Source: Candidatus Zixiibacteriota bacterium (lineage in GTDB: Bacteria > Zixibacteria > MSB-5A5 > RBG-16-43-9). Taken from it: DNA of 6,147 nucleotides. The notes under the pieces are model-generated. The model saw only the letters and a program-made list of their open reading frames with translations. It did not search any database and was not told where the DNA came from. Shown here one piece after another: positions 1 through 5,569 of this stretch (position 1 is its first letter; each line of letters starts with the position of its first letter). A program made the translations under genes and the position numbers. The stretch lies in assembly GCA_029858245.1 (NCBI GenBank), contig JAOUFL010000148.1, positions 1 to 6,147 of the forward strand. The letters run 5' to 3'.

Positions 1-41
1 TTATTAAAAATATCTTCACCACTCTGCTGGAACAAATCTGC

Positions 42-69
42 TTGACTCCAGGTAAAATAGTAATATATT
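42..69 (+). promoter_or_regulatory. Putative sigma70-type promoter for rplU
   Basis: TTGACT at 42-47 matches the -35 consensus TTGACA at five of six positions. TATATT at 64-69 matches the -10 consensus TATAAT at five of six, with a 16-base spacer. Transcription would start near 76, giving a leader of about 40 bases before the rplU start. The position directly ahead of the first gene of a tight same-strand cluster supports the call. It rests on motif match only, and AT-rich sequence gives chance hits. Confidence 0.5.
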
Positions 70-116
70 AGCCTTCGTATAAAGATTACGACTAAAAATC
101 AAGCGGAGGAAAAAAG

Positions 117-458
117 ATGTATGCTATAATGGAAAGCGGTGGATTACAGTACCGGGTAGAGGAGGGGAAAAAACTGAAAGTTCCAAGCATCAACTCAAAA
201 CCTGGAGATAAAGTAACCTTCGATAGAGTTCTGCTTATTTCCAGGGATGAAAAAGAACCTTTAATCGGAACACCCTATCTGGAGAACACCAGTATAACAG
301 CAGAAGTTTTATCCACCGGAAAGTCAAAGAAAGTCACCGTCTATAAGTTCAAAAGAAGAGTGAAATATCGAAGGAAGAGAGGACATCGTCAGGATTATAC
401 TGAAGTGAAAATAACAAAATTGAATGTACCTAAAAAGTCACCATCCAAAAAGACTTAA
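117..458 (+). CDS. rplU: 50S ribosomal protein L21
   Basis: L21 is a component of the large ribosomal subunit that binds 23S rRNA. The 113-residue product has the usual length for the family (about 100-105) plus a short lysine-rich tail. It opens with the family's GG-QY-V-EG pattern (residues 8-17). The basic signature lies near residues 75-100: Y-K-F-K-R-R, then Y-R-R-K-R-G-H-R-Q and T-x-V-K-I. The ATG at 117 is set by GGAGGA at 105-110, six bases upstream, and by the conserved N-terminus (MYAI). In most bacteria rplU is followed by rpmA (L27), often then obgE. Here no L27 gene follows, and the rplU stop overlaps the bamA start instead. The promoter at about 42-69 probably drives it. Identification is secure. 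Confidence 0.97.
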   Translation: MYAIMESGGLQYRVEEGKKLKVPSINSKPGDKVTFDRVLLISRDEKEPLIGTPYLENTSITAEVLSTGKSKKVTVYKFKRRVKYRRKRGHRQDYTEVKITKLNVPKKSPSKKT

Positions 459-463
459 TGATG
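456..463 (+). promoter_or_regulatory. rplU stop / bamA start overlap (translational coupling site)
   Basis: The sequence TAATGATG holds the rplU stop codon (456-458) and two consecutive in-frame ATG codons for bamA (458 and 461). No good Shine-Dalgarno sequence lies just upstream; only A-rich sequence is present at the end of rplU. The overlap therefore suggests that ribosomes finishing rplU reinitiate on bamA. The arrangement is read directly from the sequence; coupling is inferred. Which of the two ATGs is used cannot be decided, and the difference is a single methionine. Confidence 0.6.
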
Positions 464-2743
464 TTGAAAAAAATCATCATCTTGTTATTTTTTATCTTTT
501 TCACCTGCTCTTTTTCCTTGGCTGAGGATTTGATCATATCCGGCATCGAGGTAGAGGGAAATAAAACCGCAGATAAATCCTTGATCCTTTTATCATCCGG
601 CATCAACAGCGGCTCTTTCCTGGATCTTTCAACTGTGCAGAGAGCGATAAGGAGGATTTATGCTTTGAATCTATTCTCTAATGTATCAATCTATGCTAAT
701 CAAAAACTGGAGGGTATAGTTCTTACCATTAAGGTAGAGGAGCTTCCCCTGCTTACCCAGCTGGAGATTAAGGGCAATAAGAAGTTCAAGCAAGAGGAGA
801 TCGAGGAGAAATTGAATTTCAAGATCGGTGCTCTTTTAAGTCCTTATCAGGTCAAGGAGGGGATAAATATTATAAATGCATTGTATAAGGATAAAGGTTA
901 TCTGGCTACCAGAGTTCAATCGGAGTTGAAGCCAGGTTTAAAAGAAGGTGAGACCATCCTGATTTATAATATAGATGAGGGCAAGAAGGTCAAAATAAAG
1001 AAAATCTATGTAGAGGGTACTAAAGATTTTCCAGCGGGAAAGATTAAAAAACAGATGAAAAACAAGGAGGACAACTGGATAAGGAGTGGAGAGTTCAATT
1101 CGGATAAATATCGAGATGATAAGGATAGGATTGTGGAGTTTTACAGGAAAGAAGGATATTTAGATGCTGAGATATTGAACGATTCGATCTGGTTCGATCC
1201 CTCAGGCAGGGATATGTATATCCGCATCAGCCTGTCCGAGGGTGAAAGGTATAAATTCGGAGAGATAGATTTCGAGGGGAATAGTGTCTATACGAATGAA
1301 AATTTAAAAAAAGTGCTTAAGTTTAAAGAGGGCGAGTTTTACAACCAAAAAAAATGTGATGAGACCTTAACTGAGATATACAACCTCTATCAGGAAGAAG
1401 GATATATCTATGTGCAGTTGAAAGACCTGACCTCCACACAGGGTAACGTGGTGAACATAAATTACCAGATAACCGAGGGAGTTCCCGCCAATATCCATTT
1501 TGTGAATATCGAGGGAAACACTAAAACCAAAGAGAAGGTCATTCGACGTGAATTATCCATTATACCGGGACAGAGGTTTCATCGGTCAATCCTAATGCGA
1601 AGCTTGAGAGATATAATGTATCTGAATTATTTCTCCAATGTGATCCCGGATTTTGAAGTGTTGCCCAGTGGCGACATTGACCTGGTTATAAAAGTTGAGG
1701 AAAAGCCCACTGGCTCAATAAATTTTGGAGCAGGCTACAGCCAGAGGGATAAAATAGTCGGTTCAATTGGACTGGGAATACCCAATCTTTTCGGAAATGG
1801 TCAGAATATAAATCTGAACTGGGAGTTCGGAAAAACCAGGAACTCGGTTCAGGTCAGCTTCACCGAGCCCTGGTTCAGAGGTACCCCTACCTCCGTGGGA
1901 ATAGACCTTTATCAGCTTAACAGTAAATGGTATGATGATTACACTGAAGGAAGAACGGGGGTTGGATTGAGGGTAGGAAGAAGACTTTCCTGGCCGGATA
2001 ATTACTTCCGGGTATATACCAGGTACAGGCTGGAAAGCATACGTTATTTCGATTTTTCTGATAGTTACTTAGATACTTACAAAGATAGCCCCTATAACCT
2101 TAATAACATAGACTGGCCTCAGAGTACCTCCAGTATCGATTTTACTATAATGAGAGATTCTAGAGACCTTCCTCAGTTCGCTACCTCTGGTTCGGTTGCC
2201 TACTGGAACTCGGAGTTAGCAGGAGGTCTCCTGGGGGGAAACTGGTCTTATCATAAGCACATATTTGAGTTCTCCAAATATATCAAGACCTTCTGGAAAT
2301 TCGTTCTGTTGACTAAAGCCAAATTTGGGATAATCGATGGGTATAGTCGTAATTCGATCATCCCGTATAGCGAGAGGTTTTCACCCGGGGGAACTGATCC
2401 GGATGGAATGGTCCGCGGTTATCCTGATGGTTGGATCGGCTCCAGAGATGAAGAGGGTAACCTGATAAGGGGCAGGAGCATTTTGATTTATAACCTGGAG
2501 TATCAATATCCCATTGTATCCCAGCAGATCTACGGATTATTTTTTGCAGATGCTGGTAATGCCTGGCTCGCTGGTAGAAAGGTCTCTCCTCTTTCCTTAA
2601 GGCATTTTTATAAATCAGTCGGCTTTGGTTTCAGAATGATAGTCCCTAATCTGGGAATGATAGGTTTCGACTTCGGATATGGATTTGACTATCCTGGTGA
2701 TAACAAATGGAGACCCCATTTCCAATTTGGTCGTAGTTTTTAA
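458..2743 (+). CDS. bamA: Outer membrane protein assembly factor BamA (Omp85 family)
   Basis: BamA is the central outer-membrane subunit of the machinery that folds and inserts beta-barrel proteins. The 761-residue product is close to usual BamA length. Residues 1-22 form a signal peptide (MMLKK, a hydrophobic stretch, then S-L-A before E23). Five POTRA repeats follow at about 24-95, 96-175, 176-262, 263-341 and 342-416, each with a V/I-x-G-N or similar turn and most with a tyrosine-rich helix such as Y-K-D-K-G-Y. The C-terminal barrel (about 417-761) carries F-T-E-P-W-F (468-473), R-D-S-R-D (566-570), the V-R-G-Y loop-6 motif (652-655) and F-A-D-A-G-N-A-W (696-703). It ends in an aromatic beta-signal with terminal phenylalanine. 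Five POTRAs and the skp/lpxD neighbours favour BamA over TamA. F-T-C near the signal peptide end is not a credible lipobox. Confidence 0.96.
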   Translation: MMLKKIIILLFFIFFTCSFSLAEDLIISGIEVEGNKTADKSLILLSSGINSGSFLDLSTVQRAIRRIYALNLFSNVSIYANQKLEGIVLTIKVEELPLLTQLEIKGNKKFKQEEIEEKLNFKIGALLSPYQVKEGINIINALYKDKGYLATRVQSELKPGLKEGETILIYNIDEGKKVKIKKIYVEGTKDFPAGKIKKQMKNKEDNWIRSGEFNSDKYRDDKDRIVEFYRKEGYLDAEILNDSIWFDPSGRDMYIRISLSEGERYKFGEIDFEGNSVYTNENLKKVLKFKEGEFYNQKKCDETLTEIYNLYQEEGYIYVQLKDLTSTQGNVVNINYQITEGVPANIHFVNIEGNTKTKEKVIRRELSIIPGQRFHRSILMRSLRDIMYLNYFSNVIPDFEVLPSGDIDLVIKVEEKPTGSINFGAGYSQRDKIVGSIGLGIPNLFGNGQNINLNWEFGKTRNSVQVSFTEPWFRGTPTSVGIDLYQLNSKWYDDYTEGRTGVGLRVGRRLSWPDNYFRVYTRYRLESIRYFDFSDSYLDTYKDSPYNLNNIDWPQSTSSIDFTIMRDSRDLPQFATSGSVAYWNSELAGGLLGGNWSYHKHIFEFSKYIKTFWKFVLLTKAKFGIIDGYSRNSIIPYSERFSPGGTDPDGMVRGYPDGWIGSRDEEGNLIRGRSILIYNLEYQYPIVSQQIYGLFFADAGNAWLAGRKVSPLSLRHFYKSVGFGFRMIVPNLGMIGFDFGYGFDYPGDNKWRPHFQFGRSF

Positions 2744-2761
2744 ATAACAGAGGTAAAAAAA

Positions 2762-3304
2762 ATGTATAAGTTAGCTTTTAAAAACTGGATCTGGTTTTTA
2801 ATATCAGTATCTATTGTGATACTGGCAAGCGTTTCTGCTTTTCCACAGGAGGGGAAAATCGGGTATATGGACTCAATGAAGCTCAGGACTGATTATAAGG
2901 AGTTTGCTGATGCTCAGGCGAAATTCGATCAGGAGGTGGCAAAATGGCAGGCTGAGACTGATAGCATAAAAATGGAACTGGATAGTCTGGAGACGGAATT
3001 TAACAAGCAGAGCCTTCTTTTAAGCGACGAGAAAAAAAAGGAGAAAGAGAGCCAATTAAAGCAGAAGAAAGATAGCTATACCAATCATATAAATCAGGTC
3101 TTTGGTCCCGGTGGCAAAATGGAAAAGTTAAATGCGGAACTGACCAAACCGATACTGGACAAGATCAATATAGCCCTTGAAAAAATCGCCCTGGAGAACA
3201 ACTATGTTATGATCTTTGATGCAGTCAACGGTAATGTCGCCTGGGCTAAGAAGGGCTTGGATTTAACCGAGAGGGTACTGGAAGAGTTAAATAAGATGCA
3301 ATGA
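2762..3304 (+). CDS. skp: Periplasmic chaperone, Skp/OmpH family
   Basis: Skp/OmpH proteins are periplasmic holding chaperones that keep unfolded outer membrane proteins soluble on the way to BamA; characterised members are trimers with coiled-coil arms. The 180-residue product starts with a signal peptide: basic residues, a hydrophobic core at about 10-22, and likely cleavage after V-S-A (24-26). A short beta strand (I-G-Y-M-D, 33-37) leads into a long charged helical region (about 45-140), rich in K, E, Q and D, which fits the coiled-coil arms. The C-terminal Y-V-M-I-F-D-A strand and a closing L-T-E-R-V-L-E-E-L helix complete the family pattern. AGAGGT at 2749-2754 is a suitable ribosome binding site, 18 bases after bamA ends. 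The position between bamA and lpxD is the classical one for skp and supports the call despite the family's low sequence conservation. Confidence 0.92.
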   Translation: MYKLAFKNWIWFLISVSIVILASVSAFPQEGKIGYMDSMKLRTDYKEFADAQAKFDQEVAKWQAETDSIKMELDSLETEFNKQSLLLSDEKKKEKESQLKQKKDSYTNHINQVFGPGGKMEKLNAELTKPILDKINIALEKIALENNYVMIFDAVNGNVAWAKKGLDLTERVLEELNKMQ

Positions 3305-3344
3305 GCCCCCAGCCTCTCCTGGAAATAATAGCGCTTAACAACAG

Positions 3345-4379
3345 ATGGTTAAAACCTTAAAGGAAATTGCAGATTTTGTTCAGGGAGAGCTTTATGGAAA
3401 TGGTTCGATTAAGATAAAGGGGGTAGCTGAAATTGAGAAAGCGCAAACTGGAGAATTGACTTTTCTATCTAATCCCAAATATAAAATATTTCTGGAGAGA
3501 ACAAAAGCTTCTGCGGTAATAATCGACAAAAAGTTTGAGACCCCAAAAATACCTTCCATCCGACATGATAACCCCTATTATGCTTTTTGCAAAACCCTGG
3601 AGTTTTTCACACGGAAAAAAGATTATCCCGAAGGGGTTCACCCAAGCGCCATCCTGGGGAAAAATGTTAAAATGGGAAGGAGAGTGCATATCGGAGCATA
3701 TGTGGTTATCCAGGACAAAGTCAGTATGGGTGATAGGGTAACGATCCTGTCTGGCAGTTTTGTGGGAGAGAATACGGTTGTGGGGGAGGACAGTTTTCTC
3801 TATCCGGGAGTAACCATAAGGGAAAATTGTGAAATCGGGAAAAAAGTAATCCTGCACAGCGGTGCTGTTATCGGAAGCGACGGATTCGGGTATGCAAAAG
3901 AGGATGAGATTTACCACAAGATACCCCAGACTGGAAGGGTGATATTAGAAGATTATGTGGAGATAGGTGCTAATACTACTATTGACAGAGCAACCCTGGG
4001 AGAAACCCGAATCGGCAAAGGCACAAAAATAGATAACCTGGTGCAGATAGCTCACAATGTCTCCATCGGTGAGAATTCGGTTATAGCAGGACAGGCGGGA
4101 ATCTCCGGCAGCACAAAAATAGGTAAAAATGTAACCATTGCCGGACAGGTTGGAATAATAGGTCATATAAAAGTAGGAGATAATGTTATAGCAGGGGCTC
4201 AGTCGGGTATAACAAAATCTGTGGCGCCTTATACCGTTATCTCGGGTTACCCTGCCAGAGAACATAAAAAGGCGAAAAAAATCGAAGCCTGTATTTCGCT
4301 TTTGCCTTTCTATGTAAAAAAGATCAGGGAATTAGAGAAAAAAATAAAAAACCTGGAGAGAAAAAAACCTCAAGGCTAA
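3345..4379 (+). CDS. lpxD: UDP-3-O-acylglucosamine N-acyltransferase LpxD
   Basis: LpxD is the cytoplasmic enzyme of the third step of lipid A synthesis, transferring a 3-hydroxyacyl chain from acyl carrier protein to the amino group of UDP-3-O-acylglucosamine. The 344-residue length is typical. Residues 1-95 form the uridine-binding domain, with G-E-L-T-F-L-S-N-P-K-Y (36-46) and K-A-S-A-V-I-I (54-60). From about 98 to 300 there are hexapeptide repeats of a left-handed beta helix, including V-I-G-S-D-G-F-G-Y (175-183) and D-N-L-V-Q-I-A-H-N-V (230-239). H237 matches the catalytic histidine of the family. A lysine-rich C-terminal helix (about 305-342) closes it, as in the trimeric acyltransferases. 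An in-frame stop at 3336-3338 makes the ATG at 3345 the first possible start; no clear Shine-Dalgarno precedes it. Unlike the common proteobacterial order, fabZ and lpxA do not follow. Confidence 0.97.
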   Translation: MVKTLKEIADFVQGELYGNGSIKIKGVAEIEKAQTGELTFLSNPKYKIFLERTKASAVIIDKKFETPKIPSIRHDNPYYAFCKTLEFFTRKKDYPEGVHPSAILGKNVKMGRRVHIGAYVVIQDKVSMGDRVTILSGSFVGENTVVGEDSFLYPGVTIRENCEIGKKVILHSGAVIGSDGFGYAKEDEIYHKIPQTGRVILEDYVEIGANTTIDRATLGETRIGKGTKIDNLVQIAHNVSIGENSVIAGQAGISGSTKIGKNVTIAGQVGIIGHIKVGDNVIAGAQSGITKSVAPYTVISGYPAREHKKAKKIEACISLLPFYVKKIRELEKKIKNLERKKPQG

Positions 4380-4428
4380 AAATATTATTTTACTCTGACA
4401 TTTTATTGTGAAAACTTAAGGAGGAAAG

Positions 4429-4752
4429 ATGAGCGAACCCATCGAATTAAACGATGATAATTTCGATCTGGAGGTTTTGAAATCAGAATTACCGGTGATG
4501 GTGGATTTCTGGGCTACCTGGTGTGGTCCCTGTAAGATGATCAGCTCTATCATAAATGAGCTGGCAACAGAATATTCCGGCAAGCTAAAAGTTGGAAAAC
4601 TGAATGTGGAAAGTAACGGAAAAATCCCCATCAGGTATGGCATAATGAGCATTCCCAGCCTCTTCTTCTTCAAACAGGGACAGGTGGTGGAGCAGATATT
4701 GGGTGCCGTACCCAAGAAAAGTATTGTGGAGAAATTGGAGAAGATCCTGTAA
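4429..4752 (+). CDS. trxA: Thioredoxin
   Basis: This is a small cytoplasmic dithiol oxidoreductase with no signal peptide or membrane segment. The 107-residue product covers one complete thioredoxin fold. V-D-F-W-A (25-29) includes the buried aspartate D26. The redox motif W-C-G-P-C-K is at 31-36 with cysteines C32 and C35. The cis-proline loop S-I-P-S is at 74-77 with P76. F-F-K-Q-G (80-84) and a C-terminal helix follow. The proline usually found five residues after the second cysteine, which kinks helix 2, is serine here (S40). The strong ribosome binding site AAGGAGG (4418-4424) fixes the ATG at 4429. The gene follows lpxD by 49 bases and sits one base ahead of a zinc-ribbon gene. It is probably a general thioredoxin; a specialised role with its neighbour is possible but not shown. 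Confidence 0.94.
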   Translation: MSEPIELNDDNFDLEVLKSELPVMVDFWATWCGPCKMISSIINELATEYSGKLKVGKLNVESNGKIPIRYGIMSIPSLFFFKQGQVVEQILGAVPKKSIVEKLEKIL

Positions 4753-4753
4753 G

Positions 4754-4951
4754 ATGACTGATCGGAGATTAATCGGAACTCGGCATAAGTATATTAAAAG
4801 CAGAGAAGGCATCTCGGTTAAAGAAAGTCTTCCAATCGAGATTCTCAAAGAAGGAGAGGAATGCCCGAACTGCCATTTTGCGCTGTTCAAAAAAGAAGAT
4901 AATGAAATTTTCTGCTCTGTTTGTGGTTATGGTAAAAAGACCTGTACCTGA
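4754..4951 (+). CDS. Small zinc-ribbon protein of unknown function
   Basis: I do not recognise this 65-residue protein as a named family. Its N-terminal half is basic and polar (R4, R5, R10, H11, K12, K15, R17). The C-terminal half holds C-P-N-C (37-40) and C-S-V-C-G-Y-G (54-60), two CxxC knuckles 13 residues apart that fit a single zinc-ribbon fold. A fifth cysteine is the penultimate residue (C64). The ATG at 4754 is chosen because it lies one base after the thioredoxin stop. An in-frame upstream ATG at 4703 would add 17 residues that overlap thioredoxin and look like a shadow of it. GGAG at 4737-4740 may serve as a somewhat distant ribosome binding site, and coupling to thioredoxin is likely. 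Two in-frame stops in tandem (TGA TAA) end it. It could be a rubredoxin- or DksA-like metal protein, or a redox client of thioredoxin; neither is shown. Confidence 0.75.
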   Translation: MTDRRLIGTRHKYIKSREGISVKESLPIEILKEGEECPNCHFALFKKEDNEIFCSVCGYGKKTCT

Positions 4952-4962
4952 TAATATATCTT

Positions 4963-4986
4963 GAGGAGAGGTTCTCCCCTCGTTTT
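4963..4986 (+). terminator. Probable rho-independent terminator
   Basis: A GC-rich hairpin spans 4963-4981. GAGG (4963-4966) pairs with CCTC (4978-4981), followed by one A-C mismatch and three more pairs, GAG with CTC, closing a three-base loop. TTTT follows at 4983-4986, then a further short T run after AG. It lies 11 bases beyond the zinc-ribbon stop and ahead of the OsmC gene, where a transcription unit would be expected to end. The internal mismatch and interrupted T tract lower certainty. Confidence 0.6.
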
Positions 4987-5004
4987 AGTTTGTAGTAAAA
5001 TCCA

Positions 5005-5010
5005 TATAAA
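5005..5010 (+). promoter_or_regulatory. Possible -10 element for the OsmC-family gene
   Basis: TATAAA at 5005-5010 resembles a -10 box and lies between the probable terminator and the OsmC gene start, where a new promoter would be needed. No good -35 is seen at normal spacing; the best candidate, around 4983-4988, is only T-rich and overlaps the terminator tail. This is a weak call made mainly from position. Confidence 0.25.
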
Positions 5011-5042
5011 AGATTCACCTCAAAGTTTACTTCAGGAGGAAT

Positions 5043-5477
5043 ATGGAAGCTAAGGTTAAATGGACAGGAAAAAGAAGCTTTTTAGGGGAAACAGAATCCA
5101 GACATAAAGTAAAAATGGATATAGCTATCGAAAAGGGTGGAGAAAATAGTGGACCGCCTCCTATTCAGCTTGCACTTGTTGCTCTGGGCGCTTGCACCGG
5201 CATTGATGTAGTCTCTATACTGGAAAAGAAAAGGGCAAAATTGGAAGGGATGGAGATAAAACTTGAGGCAGAGCAGGCGGAGAATTACCCTAAGGTTTTC
5301 AGAAAGATAAACCTGGAATTCATTTTCCAGGGCAAAGACTTAAAAGAAGCCGACCTTAAGAACGCTATAGAGCTTTCCAAGAATAAATACTGCTCTATAG
5401 GTGCCATGCTGGAAAAAACTGCCGTGATAGACTATACCTGGACAATTAAAACAGAAGAGTCATTAACTCAAACATAG
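5043..5477 (+). CDS. OsmC/Ohr-family protein (YhfA-like), putative thiol peroxidase
   Basis: OsmC/Ohr proteins are small cytoplasmic dimers; characterised members reduce organic hydroperoxides using two cysteines and dihydrolipoyl or related thiols. The 144-residue length is typical. An N-terminal beta sheet region (1-30) leads to G-G-E-N-S-G-P-P-P (32-40), the usual loop before the central helix. The helix carries the first conserved cysteine in A-L-G-A-C-T-G-I-D-V (47-56, C51). The second lies in K-Y-C-S-I-G-A-M-L (115-123, C117). Both catalytic-type cysteines are present. The overall pattern is closer to the YhfA-like subgroup, whose substrate is poorly known, than to classical Ohr, so peroxidase activity is inferred. 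AGGAGGA (5034-5040), two bases from the ATG, is strong but unusually close. It probably starts a new transcription unit after the terminator at 4963-4986. Confidence 0.9.
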   Translation: MEAKVKWTGKRSFLGETESRHKVKMDIAIEKGGENSGPPPIQLALVALGACTGIDVVSILEKKRAKLEGMEIKLEAEQAENYPKVFRKINLEFIFQGKDLKEADLKNAIELSKNKYCSIGAMLEKTAVIDYTWTIKTEESLTQT

Positions 5478-5525
5478 AATTTGCACTCTTTTAACATCTA
5501 ATAAAAAAGATTTGACCTTATGATC

Positions 5526-5562
5526 CTACCTTTAGGACCCGTCGTTAAAAATTAAAAGGTAG
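5526..5562 (+). repeat. Inverted repeat covering the Kef-like gene's ribosome binding site
   Basis: CTACCTTT (5526-5533) is perfectly complementary to AAAGGTAG (5555-5562), enclosing a 21-base loop. The right arm contains the only Shine-Dalgarno-like sequence (AAAGG) before the start at 5570. A smaller hairpin, TCCTA (5524-5528) with TAGGA (5533-5537), uses part of the same left arm, so the two cannot form together. In mRNA the longer stem would hide the ribosome binding site. An 8-bp match in a 92-base gap can arise by chance, so a regulatory role is only a suggestion. Confidence 0.35.
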
Positions 5563-5569
5563 CCAGCAT

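Noticed and set aside
3..71. Open frame at the left edge that could be the tail of an upstream gene
   Set aside because: Only about 22 residues are visible before a TAG at 69-71, they match no family I know, and the stretch overlaps the likely rplU promoter. It is too short to support a call.
500..526. Possible lipoprotein signal (F-T-C) at the start of BamA
   Set aside because: The residue before the cysteine is threonine and those before it are phenylalanines, which does not fit a lipobox. S-L-A cleavage by signal peptidase I fits better and matches the BamA family.
3465..3917. 150-residue open frame on the minus strand within lpxD
   Set aside because: It lies wholly inside lpxD, whose product is unmistakable, and its translation has no recognisable domain. 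It is a shadow frame.
3945..4265. 106-residue open frame on the minus strand within lpxD
   Set aside because: It is antisense to the LpxD hexapeptide repeats with no family signal, and is explained by the codon use of lpxD.
4380..4428. Possible promoter between lpxD and the thioredoxin gene
   Set aside because: TATTAT and CTGACA elements are present but in the wrong order and spacing for a -35/-10 pair, so no promoter can be supported.
4703..4753. Longer start for the zinc-ribbon gene at the upstream ATG
   Set aside because: The 17 extra residues overlap the thioredoxin coding end in another frame and look like random translation. The ATG one base after the thioredoxin stop is more plausible.
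4416..4890. Two overlapping minus-strand open frames across thioredoxin and the zinc-ribbon gene
   Set aside because: Both are antisense to well-supported genes, and neither shows a recognisable domain or convincing context.
5487..5510. Possible terminator after the OsmC gene
   Set aside because: TCTTTT and AAAAGA can pair, but the stem is AT-only apart from one pair, the loop is long and no T tract follows. It is too weak to call.
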